Assembly (NCBI GenBank): GCA_024274915.1
Contig: JAJSAC010000063.1
Location: forward strand, 19,976 to 83,975
Direction: 5' to 3'
Source: Thermodesulfobacteriota bacterium
GTDB taxonomy: Bacteria; Thermosulfidibacterota; Thermosulfidibacteria; Thermosulfidibacterales; B14-G1
DNA: 64,000 nt
Under the pieces are notes generated by a model that saw only the letters and a program-made list of their open reading frames with translations, had not been told where the DNA came from and searched no databases. The position numbers and the translations under genes are program-made. The first letter of the stretch is position 1. Each line of letters opens with the position of its first letter. Below, piece by piece: positions 21,770 through 30,906 of this stretch.

Positions 21770-24211
21770 ATGAAATATATCAAATGGTTCAGAGAGATAG
21801 GCATGGAGGACTTGCCTCTAGTGGGGGGCAAGAACGCCTCTCTGGGAGAGATGTTTCGGGCCCTTACGCCCAAGGGGGTGAAGGTTCCCGATGGCTTTGC
21901 TATTACGGTGGACGCCTATTGGGATATTCTCGAGCATAACAATCTCAGGGAGAGGATCCAGGAGATCCTGGAGGATCTGGACACCTCAGACATGGAGGAT
22001 CTGGCCGCCAGGGGAAAGAAGGTGAGGGACCTTATCTATTATTCCAGTTTTCCAGAGGAGCTGGAGGCGGAGATCAGAGAGGCGTACGAAAGGTTGTGCG
22101 AGGAGTATGGTTCCGATACGGATGTGGCCGTCCGTTCTTCTGCCACGGCAGAGGATTTGCCTGATGCCTCCTTTGCAGGTCAGCAGGACACCTACCTCAA
22201 CATCAAAGGGGCTGACAAGGTGATAGATGCCTGTAAGAAGTGTTTTGCTTCCCTTTTTACCAACAGGGCCATCTCTTACCGGCATGATAAGGGTTTTGAC
22301 CAGTTTAGCGTGGGGCTGTCCATAGGTATTCAGAAGATGGTTCGTTCTGACCTGGCCTGCAGTGGGGTGATGTTCACCATAGACACAGAGAGCGGATTTA
22401 AGGACGTGGTTTACATCACCGCCACTTATGGTTTGGGTGAAGTCTTGGTCCAGGGAGAGGTGAATCCCGATGAGTATTATGTGTTCAAGCCCACTCTTTT
22501 TAAGGGTTACCGTCCCATTGTGAGGAAGCAGCTGGGGAAGAAGCAGATCAAGATGATTTACTCTGACAAAGTGGGTACCAAGAGTGTTAAGAAGGTGGTG
22601 GTACCTAAGCTGGAGAGGATGAAGTTTGCCCTCAACGATGACGAGATCCTCAGGTTGGCCCATTGGGCGGTGCTCATTGAGGACCACTATACCCAGAAGG
22701 CGGGTTCCCCCCGTCCCATGGACATAGAGTGGGCCAAGGACGGCATCACCGATGAGCTTTTCATAGTTCAGGCTCGCCCCGAGACGGTCCATTCCCAGCG
22801 GCGTATGGACGTTATGGAGACCTATCGTCTAAAGGAACGGGGCAAGGTGCTGGTGACAGGCAAAAGCGTTGGTGACAAGGTGGGCACGGGCAAGGTGAGG
22901 GTCATATCCAATGTCAAGGAGATGCACAAATTCCAGCCGGGGGAGGTGCTGGTCACAGAGATGACGGACCCCGACTGGGAGCCCATCATGAAGTTTGCCT
23001 CGGCCATCGTTACAGATAAGGGGGGCAGGACCTGCCACGCTGCCATAGTTAGCCGGGAGATGGGGGTGCCCGCTGTGGTGGGCACGGGTAACGCCACAGA
23101 GGTACTCATGACCGGTCAAGAGGTGACCGTTTCCTGTGCTGAAGGGGATGTGGGATACGTTTATGAGGGTATCCTGGGGTATGAAGTGGACAGGGTGGAC
23201 CTCAAGGACCTGCCTCGCCCCAAGACCAAGATCATGATGAACCTGGGCAATCCCGAGGAGGCCTTCAAGTACTCTTTCGTCCCCAACGACGGTGTGGGGT
23301 TGGCCAGATTGGAGTTCATCATCAACTCTTACATTAAGATCCATCCCCTGGCCCTGGCTTATTTCCACAGGCTGGAGGAGATTGGGGCCAGGGCGGGAGC
23401 CACTCCCGAGCAGATAAAGGATTTGAAGGCCACCATTGAGGAGATGACTTTGGGGTATCCTAGCAAAACGGAGTACTTTGTGAGAAAGCTGGCTGAGGGT
23501 GTGGGCACCATTGCCGCCGCCTTCTATCCCAATGATGTGATAGTTCGTATGAGCGATTTCAAGAGTAACGAGTATGCCAACCTCATTGGTGGGTTCCTCT
23601 TCGAACCCGAAGAAAACAACCCTATGCTGGGTTTCAGGGGTGCCAGCCGGTACTACCATCCCAAGTACAGGGACGGATTTGCCCTGGAATGTAGGGCCAT
23701 GAGGGTGGTGAGGGACGAAATGGGCCTCACCAACGTGAAGCTTATGGTACCTTTCTGCCGCACCCCCGAAGAGGGGATCAAAGTGATCGAGGAGATGGAG
23801 AAGAACGGTCTTGTCCAGGGAGATAATGGTCTTCAGGTCTATGTCATGTGCGAGCTCCCCGTGAACGTGGTCTTGGCCGATGCTTTTTCCGATATCTTCG
23901 ATGGGTTCTCCATCGGGTCCAATGACCTCACCCAGCTGGTCCTGGGGGTGGACAGAGATTCGGAGCTGATTGCCGACATCTTTGACGAAAGAAACGAGGC
24001 GGTGAAGCGCATGATTGCCCAGGTGATAGAGGTGGCCCATCGATACGATCGGAAGGTGGGTATCTGTGGACAGGCCCCTTCGGACTACCCCGAGTTTGCC
24101 CAGTTCTTGGTGGAATGTGGCATAGACAGCATATCCCTCAACCCCGACACGGTTCTCAAAGGCACCCTTACCATACTGGAGGCTGAGGGCAAGGGCAAAG
24201 TAGTGAGTTGA
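21770..24211 (+). CDS. ppsA: phosphoenolpyruvate synthase
   Basis: GGKNASLGEMF; GGRTCHAAIVSREMGVPAVVG; IGSNDLTQLVLGVDRDS; GICGQAPSDYP. Confidence 0.95.
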   Translation: MKYIKWFREIGMEDLPLVGGKNASLGEMFRALTPKGVKVPDGFAITVDAYWDILEHNNLRERIQEILEDLDTSDMEDLAARGKKVRDLIYYSSFPEELEAEIREAYERLCEEYGSDTDVAVRSSATAEDLPDASFAGQQDTYLNIKGADKVIDACKKCFASLFTNRAISYRHDKGFDQFSVGLSIGIQKMVRSDLACSGVMFTIDTESGFKDVVYITATYGLGEVLVQGEVNPDEYYVFKPTLFKGYRPIVRKQLGKKQIKMIYSDKVGTKSVKKVVVPKLERMKFALNDDEILRLAHWAVLIEDHYTQKAGSPRPMDIEWAKDGITDELFIVQARPETVHSQRRMDVMETYRLKERGKVLVTGKSVGDKVGTGKVRVISNVKEMHKFQPGEVLVTEMTDPDWEPIMKFASAIVTDKGGRTCHAAIVSREMGVPAVVGTGNATEVLMTGQEVTVSCAEGDVGYVYEGILGYEVDRVDLKDLPRPKTKIMMNLGNPEEAFKYSFVPNDGVGLARLEFIINSYIKIHPLALAYFHRLEEIGARAGATPEQIKDLKATIEEMTLGYPSKTEYFVRKLAEGVGTIAAAFYPNDVIVRMSDFKSNEYANLIGGFLFEPEENNPMLGFRGASRYYHPKYRDGFALECRAMRVVRDEMGLTNVKLMVPFCRTPEEGIKVIEEMEKNGLVQGDNGLQVYVMCELPVNVVLADAFSDIFDGFSIGSNDLTQLVLGVDRDSELIADIFDERNEAVKRMIAQVIEVAHRYDRKVGICGQAPSDYPEFAQFLVECGIDSISLNPDTVLKGTLTILEAEGKGKVVS

Positions 24212-24225
24212 TTTGTTGTGTTGGG

Positions 24226-24254
24226 GAGGGGGGATAGTCTAGCCTTCCCCCCTC
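24226..24254. terminator. possible bidirectional terminator between convergent ppsA and HD-GYP regulator gene
   Basis: GAGGGGGG-N13-CCCCCCTC inverted repeat overlapping the 3' end of the minus-strand gene. Confidence 0.4.
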
Positions 24255-25354
24255 TTCAGACTCTCCAGGACCTTTAGAGTGCTTTTCACCCTCGAGTCTT
24301 GGATGGTCTTTTGTATCTCTTGAATCTCTGGCAGTGTGTCGAAGAAGGCCTCCACTATGAGAGGGTCGAAGTGTTTGCCAGATTCTCTTTTGATCACTTC
24401 CAAGACCTCCTTGTTATCCATGGCCGGCCGGTAGACCCTGTGAGAAGTGCAGGCGTCGAAAAAGTCTGCCAGGCCACATATACGCCCTTCCAAGGGGATC
24501 TCATCTCCCCGAAGCCCATGGGGGTAGCCTTTGCCGTCCCAGCGTTCGTGGTGGGTGAGGGCCATGGTCTCTGCCATTTTTAATACGGGGTGCTGGGAAC
24601 CTGAGAGGATCTCTGCACCTATGACGGTGTGGCGTTTCATGATCTCGAACTCTTCTTTGCTGAGGGGGCCTTGTTTCAAAAGGATGTTGTCGGGGATTCC
24701 TATCTTGCCCACGTCGTGCATGGGGGAGGCGTAGAGAATTTCTTTCTGTTCTTCCAAGGATAGCCCCATCTCCCGGGCCAGGACCTGGCAGTAACGACTC
24801 ATTCTCTGGATGTGCTCTCCTGTCTCGTCGTCCCTGTATTCGGCGGCTCTACCGAGGCGCTGGATGATTTCAAGATAAGCGTTGTCCAGTTTTTTGTAGG
24901 CTTCCTGGAGTTCCTGGGTCCTTTTGTTCACCTCCCTTTCCAGGAGATCCTTTATGCCTTCCAGGTAGTCGTTGTAGGCTTTCACCTTCAGCAGGTTCTT
25001 GACTCTGAGAAGGAGTTCTACCCTGTCTATAGGTTTTACCAGGTATTCATCGGCCCCAACTTCCAAACCCTTGAGCTTGGATTCCCTGTCTCCCAGGGCC
25101 GTCACCATGACAATGGGTGTGGTGGACAGTTCCTTCTTGGACTTGAGGGTCTTGCATACTTCGAATCCGCTGATGTCAGGGAGCATGATGTCCAGAAGGA
25201 TGATGCTGGGTTTTTCCTTTTGGGCTTTTTCTAGGGCTTCTGTGCCTGTTACTGCTTTGGACACCTGGTAGCCCAGTTGTTGAAGAATGGTTTCTAAAAG
25301 CATGAGATTGACGGGGTCGTCGTCTACCACCAGAATTTTAGTTGGCTCTTCCAT
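24239..25354 (-). CDS. response regulator with HD-GYP phosphodiesterase domain
   Basis: REC domain (LVVDDDPVNLMLLETIL...LLDIMLPDISG...LVKP) plus MHDVGKIGIPDNILLK, HHERWDGKGYPHGL. Confidence 0.9.
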   Translation of the reverse strand: MEEPTKILVVDDDPVNLMLLETILQQLGYQVSKAVTGTEALEKAQKEKPSIILLDIMLPDISGFEVCKTLKSKKELSTTPIVMVTALGDRESKLKGLEVGADEYLVKPIDRVELLLRVKNLLKVKAYNDYLEGIKDLLEREVNKRTQELQEAYKKLDNAYLEIIQRLGRAAEYRDDETGEHIQRMSRYCQVLAREMGLSLEEQKEILYASPMHDVGKIGIPDNILLKQGPLSKEEFEIMKRHTVIGAEILSGSQHPVLKMAETMALTHHERWDGKGYPHGLRGDEIPLEGRICGLADFFDACTSHRVYRPAMDNKEVLEVIKRESGKHFDPLIVEAFFDTLPEIQEIQKTIQDSRVKSTLKVLESLKRGEG

Positions 25355-26513
25355 CGTGTCCTCCGGTTTTTCTTGGGGGCTGGGGGATTATCATCACAAA
25401 TCTGACCCCTTTTCCACCCTCTCCTCGTTCTACCCATACATCCCCCCCATGGGCTGTGACAATCCTCCTCACCAGAGGAAGCCCCACACCCATGCCCTGA
25501 TACTTCCTGGTGAGGGGGTCTTCCAGCTGTTTAAAAGGCTCCCATATCTCTTCCATGTATTGGGGGGGGATTCCTATACCCGTGTCCCACACGGATACTT
25601 TAATTCCTCCCGGGGCTTCTTCCACCTTTATCCCAATCTTTCCCCCTGGCGGGGTGAACTTTACAGCATTGGACAGGAGATGGTGGAGGGCTCTGTGGAT
25701 CTTTCCCTTGTCAAGGAGGGCTCGACCGATTTTTACCTCCTTGACAAGGGAAAGGTTCTTTTCGAGGACTCTTGGACCCAGGGTTTCCAGCACCTTGTCT
25801 ATCAGGGAAAGGAGATCCACGCTCTCTAATTTTATCTTCCCTTCTTCTCTTTTCATCTCCCACAGTAGAGTGATATCATTTATTGTATCTTTCATCTCTT
25901 GGGCTTTCTCTAAAATGTGGTTCAGACATTCTTGGGTGTGGCTTGGTAGCTTGTCTCTCTCTTCTTCCAGTACCTGGGAGAACCCAATTATGCTGTGGAG
26001 AGGTGTCCGTAGTTCGTGAGCCACTCGTTTCATAAAAGTTGCCTGGATCTCCATGTTTTTTTTGAGTTCCCTGATGGTTTCCGAGAGCTCTTCTTCTCGA
26101 GCTTGGAGCTGTTGGGAGAGCTCCTTCTCCCTCCAGATCTTCTCAAGGGATGATGCGAGGATTTCTGCTATGACTTGCCAAATTTCTTCCTCTTCTGGAC
26201 TCATTTCCCAGGTATTTGATGGTAATATTATGAGACTCCCCAGTTGAGTGTCTCCCAGTTTTATGGCGAAATGTCTTCCCTTTTCTGTTTCTTGGGCCTT
26301 GTGGAGGAGTTGGGGATTGGAGGGTGGGAATGTGAAGGTCTCCTTCTCACCCCAGGGGGGGGCCATGATCAGAACCAGGCCTTCAAGACCCAAATCTTCC
26401 AGAGGAATGTCTTTGAGGGCGTTGAGGATCCCCTCCTTTTCTCGGGCCTTGATTATGCGAGAGCAGAGGTTTAAAAGGCTTCTTCCCCTTCTACCAAGAG
26501 AAGTTTTTTTCAT
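25338..26513 (-). CDS. sensor histidine kinase (HisKA + HATPase_c)
   Basis: FMKRVAHELRTPLHSIIGFSQVLEE; LLSNAVKFTPPGG; VWDTGIGIPPQYMEEIWEPFKQ; GMGVGLPLVRRIVTAHGG. Confidence 0.9.
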   Translation of the reverse strand: MKKTSLGRRGRSLLNLCSRIIKAREKEGILNALKDIPLEDLGLEGLVLIMAPPWGEKETFTFPPSNPQLLHKAQETEKGRHFAIKLGDTQLGSLIILPSNTWEMSPEEEEIWQVIAEILASSLEKIWREKELSQQLQAREEELSETIRELKKNMEIQATFMKRVAHELRTPLHSIIGFSQVLEEERDKLPSHTQECLNHILEKAQEMKDTINDITLLWEMKREEGKIKLESVDLLSLIDKVLETLGPRVLEKNLSLVKEVKIGRALLDKGKIHRALHHLLSNAVKFTPPGGKIGIKVEEAPGGIKVSVWDTGIGIPPQYMEEIWEPFKQLEDPLTRKYQGMGVGLPLVRRIVTAHGGDVWVERGEGGKGVRFVMIIPQPPRKTGGHDGRAN

Positions 26514-26679
26514 CTTTCCCTTCCTATGAAAGATATGCGTTTCCCGTTTTCCAAGTTAGAATACCCCCTTTCTGTTTCCAGTCAATTCCATGTCAGTCAA
26601 ACGTGGTATCCGGCTTGAGAGGTCTCTTCAGTTCGCATTTTGTGGATTCTATCCAATTAAAGACTTAAACTCCATCCCT

Positions 26680-26700
26680 GTGTAAGTACAGAAATTACAC
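26680..26700. promoter_or_regulatory. inverted repeat, candidate operator between divergent kinase and regulator genes
   Basis: GTGTAA-GTACAGAAA-TTACAC. Confidence 0.3.
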
Positions 26701-26781
26701 ACTTTTTCCCAATTGCCAACCCACTGGTTATAGGTATTATGGGGTATCAAAAGTTTTAAATAAATAAATCAAGGGGTCGTT

Positions 26782-27420
26782 ATGGTAAAGGTTATTTTAG
26801 TAGACGATCATACGCTTTTCAGAGAAGGATTGAGGCGCTTGTTGGAGGCGGAGGGAGACATTGAGGTAGTAGGAGAGGCTGAGGAAGGACTGAAGGCCCT
26901 TGGTATGGTTAGAGTTTATAGGCCCGACGTGGCCATTGTGGACATAGCCATGCCTGGGCTCAATGGAATAGAGATCACCAAGCTCCTCAAAGAATCTTCC
27001 CCGGAGACCAAGGTGATAATCCTGTCTGTTTATGATCGTTTGGACTATGTGAAGGAGGCTCGCGAGGCGGGGGCCTCTGCCTATCTGGATAAGGACGTCT
27101 CTTCCCAGGTGTTGCTGGATGTTTTAAGGAGGATTCTGAAGGGAGAGGAGTATTTCCCCCAGTTGGGTGACTTGAGGGGCAAGGAGAGGAAGAGGCAGCT
27201 CACTCCCAGGGAAAAAGAGGTGGTGAAGCTCATCGCCTTGGGTAAGACCAGCAGGGAGATCGCTCAGATTTTGGGTTTGAGTGTTAAAACGGTGAATACC
27301 CACAGGAACAACATTATGAGAAAGTTGGAGATTAAGAATACGGCTGGTCTGGTGAGGTATGCCCTATTCTCGGGCTTGGTCACCCCTTTTGACTTGGGGG
27401 AAGAAGAGCTCAATATGTGA
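26782..27420 (+). CDS. NarL/FixJ-family response regulator (REC + LuxR HTH)
   Basis: VILVDDHTLFREGLRRLLE; VDIAMPGLNGIE; LTPREKEVVKLIALGKTSREIAQILGLSVKTVNTHRNNIMRKL. Confidence 0.93.
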   Translation: MVKVILVDDHTLFREGLRRLLEAEGDIEVVGEAEEGLKALGMVRVYRPDVAIVDIAMPGLNGIEITKLLKESSPETKVIILSVYDRLDYVKEAREAGASAYLDKDVSSQVLLDVLRRILKGEEYFPQLGDLRGKERKRQLTPREKEVVKLIALGKTSREIAQILGLSVKTVNTHRNNIMRKLEIKNTAGLVRYALFSGLVTPFDLGEEELNM

Positions 27421-27423
27421 AGG

Positions 27424-27443
27424 GCCCCTTGGAGGGGCTTTTA
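27424..27443 (+). terminator. rho-independent terminator after response regulator
   Basis: GCCCCT-TGG-AGGGGC followed by TTTT. Confidence 0.6.
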
Positions 27444-27456
27444 CCAGTGACAATAG

Positions 27457-27484
27457 GATTGGGCCTTTGCAAGAAGGCCCAATC
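27457..27484. terminator. strong hairpin, possible second terminator or leader element
   Basis: GATTGGGCCTT-TGCAAG-AAGGCCCAATC, perfect 11-bp stem, no long T run. Confidence 0.45.
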
Positions 27485-27562
27485 TTATGGCTCGGCTTTG
27501 ACACCCCCCTTCACTGTTGCTACTAAGGTTTGCACCAGAGAATCTAGGGAGGGTGGAATTCC

Positions 27563-28216
27563 ATGAAGTTCTTTCTCGATACTGCGATAGTGGAGGAGAT
27601 CAGAGAGGCTGTAGGGTGGGGAGTGGTGGATGGAGTCACCACCAATCCCTCTCTGGTGGCCAAGGCGGGCAGGTCTATGGAAGAGGTGATCCTGGAGATA
27701 TGTGAGATAGTGGACGGTCCTGTTTCTGCCGAGGTTCTGAGTCTTACCGCTGAAGAGATGGTACCCGAGGCCCAGAAACTGGCGGCCATCCACCCCAACG
27801 TGGTGATAAAGATCCCCATGACGGAGGAGGGGCTCAAAACGGTTAGTCGCCTTTCTCCATTGGGGGTGAAGACCAACGTCACCCTGGTCTTTTCCGCCAA
27901 TCAGGCCCTCATGGCGGCCAAGGCCGGGGCCACCTTTGTCTCTCCCTTCATCGGTCGTCTGGATGACATTTCCCATGAGGGGATGGACATTATTAGAGAG
28001 ATAGTGCCCATCTTCCAGAATTACGACCTGGAAACCCAGGTGATAGTGGCCAGCATCAGGCATCCCCGCCATGTGGTGGAGGCCGCCCTTATCGGCGCCG
28101 ATGTAGCCACCATTCCCTTCAAGGTGTTGAAACAGATGGTGAAGCACCCCCTGACCGACATTGGTATTGCTCGTTTCCTGGAGGACTATAAGAAGGCGTT
28201 CGGTGAGAAAGACTGA
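27563..28216 (+). CDS. tal: transaldolase / fructose-6-phosphate aldolase family
   Basis: [62 protein letters not shown]. Confidence 0.93.
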   Translation: MKFFLDTAIVEEIREAVGWGVVDGVTTNPSLVAKAGRSMEEVILEICEIVDGPVSAEVLSLTAEEMVPEAQKLAAIHPNVVIKIPMTEEGLKTVSRLSPLGVKTNVTLVFSANQALMAAKAGATFVSPFIGRLDDISHEGMDIIREIVPIFQNYDLETQVIVASIRHPRHVVEAALIGADVATIPFKVLKQMVKHPLTDIGIARFLEDYKKAFGEKD

Positions 28217-28217
28217 G

Positions 28218-28345
28218 AGGTCAAAGGCTAAGGGCTAGAGACTGAAGGCTAAGGGTTAAGGGCGGGGGGGCAGCGTTCAGAGTTCTATGTTCAGTGTTCT
28301 AGGTCCTCTGAACCAGGGGATAAAGCTTTGAACCTTGGACGTAGA
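28218..28345. repeat. degenerate heptamer repeat arrays in inverted orientation
   Basis: GGCTAAG GGCTAGA GACTGAA GGCTAAG GGTTAAG; GTTCAGA GTTCTAT GTTCAGT GTTCTAG ... TGAACCT TGGACGT AGAACGT TGAACAA. Confidence 0.7.
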
Positions 28346-28386
28346 ACGTTGAACAAGTGTCATGCTGTTACCCGTTACGTATCACG

Positions 28387-29247
28387 CTAGGAGAGCCAGC
28401 CCCTGGTCACGGCCTCTCTCGCCAGGGCGATCCACTGGCGGGGGGAGAGTTCCTGGGCTCTCGCCTGGGGAGAGAGGCCCAACTCTTCCTGGAGTTTTTC
28501 CCAGTCTCTCCCGGGATGAACCAGTTTCAAGCTGTTGACCAGAGTTTTTCTACGATGCCGGAACCCCGCTTCCACCAGGGTCTTGAAGGGCTTTTTTAGG
28601 GGTCCGAGCTTATCACTCCTCCAGGTGATTCTCACCACCGCCGAGTCCACGTCGGGGACGGGGCGGAATCAGTGGCGGGACACCCGGTGGACCACCTCAA
28701 CCTCGTGGGTGGTGGCGAAAAGGACGGTGATGAGGGAGTAGTCTTTTGTGCCTGAGGGGGCCGTGAGCCTTTGGGCCGCTTCCCATTGGACCATAATGAT
28801 CATCTCCCGGTATCGACCCTCCATCTCCCATAACCTGTAAAGCAAGGGAGATGTGATGTTGTAGGGGAGATTGGCCACCAACTTCTCCGGTGGTAGGTCT
28901 TCTATGGGTGTCTTCATTACGTCTCCTTCAATAAGGTGGAGGGAGGGATGGTTTCCCAGGAACTCCTGGAGGTACCGGTAAAGTCTTGGGTCTTTCTCTA
29001 TGGCCCATACCTCTGCTCCCCTGGCCAACAGTCCCCATGTGAGTACCCCGTTTCCCGGCCCCACTTCCAGGATCTTACTCCCTGGAGCGATATGGGAGGC
29101 TTCCAGGATGATCTCTCGTATGTTGTCGTCCACCAGGAAGTTCTGGCCCCACCTTTTGGAAGCCTTGAACCCCTTCTCTTTGAGGGCTCGGTATAGTGAA
29201 GTACAACTCTCCATGACAGACCCTTTATAACCTCCGTTATCCTCCAC
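28387..29247 (-). pseudogene. rsmA: 16S rRNA dimethyladenosine transferase, reading frame interrupted by in-frame TGA (28669-28671)
   Basis: KASKRWGQNFLVDDNIREIILEASHIAPGSKILEVGPGNGVLT...VANLPYNITSPLLYRL...VEVVHRVSRH-[TGA]-FRPVPDVDSAVVRITW...; both halves are in the same frame and otherwise intact. Confidence 0.85.
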
Positions 29248-29344
29248 TGCCTAGGGGTTTTATTGACTTTGGAGAAGGCCCTTTGCTACTATTTTCCACA
29301 TTCGAAATTTTAAATTTTTATCTATTCTAGGTCAGGGGGGTTCT

Positions 29345-30895
29345 ATGGGCATAGAGGAGAAACTCCGGGAGTTGCACCGGCTTAACGAACTGGCAGAGCT
29401 GGGTGGGGGAAAGGCTCGGATCGAAAAACAACATAAAATGGGTAAACTCACAGCCCGGGAGAGGCTGGATATCCTTTTGGATAAAGGCACTTTTGTGGAG
29501 ATGGACAGGTTTGTGGTTCATAGGTGTCCCCATTTTGGCATCGACAAACAAAAGATCCTGGGCGACGGCGTAGTTACTGGCTACGGGAAGATAGACGGCC
29601 GCCTGGTCTATGTTTTTTCCCACGATTTCACCACCTTTGGTGGTTCTCTCTCCGAGATGTTCGGCAAGAAGGTGTGTAAGATCATGGACCTGGCTATGCG
29701 CAATGGGGCTCCTGTCATAGGTCTCAATGATTCAGGGGGGGCCAGGATTCAGGAAGGGGTGGTCAGTTTGGTGGCTTATGCAGATATCTTCCTCAGGAAC
29801 GTGCTGGCCTCCGGGGTGGTTCCTCAGATCTCGGCTATCATGGGTCCCTGTGCCGGTGGAGCCGTCTATTCCCCTGCCATGACGGATTTCACCTTCATGG
29901 TTAAGGGGACCAGTTACATGTTCATCACCGGTCCCGATGTGATCAGGGCCACCACCCATGAGGAGATCACCAAGGAGGAACTGGGTGGTGCCATGGCCCA
30001 TAACACCATAAGTGGTGTGGCCCACTTTGCCGCTGAAAACGATGAGGAGTGCCTCCTCATGATTCGGGAACTCATGAGCTTCTTGCCCAGCAACAACCTG
30101 GAGGACCCCCCTTACAGAGAGACCAATGACGATCCCTACCGGGAAGATGAGGACCTCAACTATCTGGTGCCCGACGATCCCAACAAACCCTACGACATGA
30201 AGGAGCTCATCAAAGCCGTGGTGGACGACCACTACTTCTTGGAGGTTCATCCCCACTACGCCCAGAATATTGTTGTAGGTTTTGCTCGTTTTAACGGTCA
30301 GCCGGTGGGTATAGTGGCCAATCAGCCCATGGTCTTGGCGGGCTGCCTGGATATAAAGGCTTCCATCAAGGGGGCTCGTTTCGTCCGTTTCTGTGATGCC
30401 TTCAACATTCCCATTGTCACCTTCGAAGACGTTCCCGGTTTCCTTCCCGGGGTGGCCCAGGAGCACGGAGGTATCATCCTCCATGGCGCTAAGCTCCTCT
30501 ATGCCTACTGCGAGGCTACGGTGCCTAAAGTGACGGTGGTTGCCCGGAAGGCTTATGGTGGTGCCTTTGACGTGTTGGGCTCCAAAAACGTGAGGGGAGA
30601 TATAAACCTTGCCTATCCAACGGCGGAGATCGCCGTTATGGGTCCTGATGGAGCCGTGAATATCATTTTCAGGAAGCAACTCATGGAGGCCGAAGATCCC
30701 GAGGCAGAGAAGGAGAGGTTGGTGGCCGAGTACCGAAAGACCTTTGCCAATCCCTATATGGCGGCTCAACTGGGTTACATCGACGAGGTTATCGAGCCCA
30801 AAATCACCAGGAAGCGCATCGTTCAGGCTCTGGAGTCTCTCCAGAACAAGAGGGATACCAATCCTCCCAAGAAACACGGGAATATCCCGCTGTAG
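29345..30895 (+). CDS. pccB: acyl-CoA carboxylase carboxyltransferase subunit (propionyl-CoA carboxylase beta-like)
   Basis: [72 protein letters not shown]. Confidence 0.93.
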   Translation: MGIEEKLRELHRLNELAELGGGKARIEKQHKMGKLTARERLDILLDKGTFVEMDRFVVHRCPHFGIDKQKILGDGVVTGYGKIDGRLVYVFSHDFTTFGGSLSEMFGKKVCKIMDLAMRNGAPVIGLNDSGGARIQEGVVSLVAYADIFLRNVLASGVVPQISAIMGPCAGGAVYSPAMTDFTFMVKGTSYMFITGPDVIRATTHEEITKEELGGAMAHNTISGVAHFAAENDEECLLMIRELMSFLPSNNLEDPPYRETNDDPYREDEDLNYLVPDDPNKPYDMKELIKAVVDDHYFLEVHPHYAQNIVVGFARFNGQPVGIVANQPMVLAGCLDIKASIKGARFVRFCDAFNIPIVTFEDVPGFLPGVAQEHGGIILHGAKLLYAYCEATVPKVTVVARKAYGGAFDVLGSKNVRGDINLAYPTAEIAVMGPDGAVNIIFRKQLMEAEDPEAEKERLVAEYRKTFANPYMAAQLGYIDEVIEPKITRKRIVQALESLQNKRDTNPPKKHGNIPL

Positions 30896-30906
30896 GGGGT
30901 GGGGAG

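Noticed and set aside
28617-28671. SECIS-like hairpin downstream of the rsmA TGA
   Set aside because: Stem CCGCC/GGCGG with GUCC/GGAC exists, but the apical loop lacks the expected leading G and the spacing is short; GC-rich coding DNA gives such stems by chance. Kept only as a possibility in the rsmA finding.
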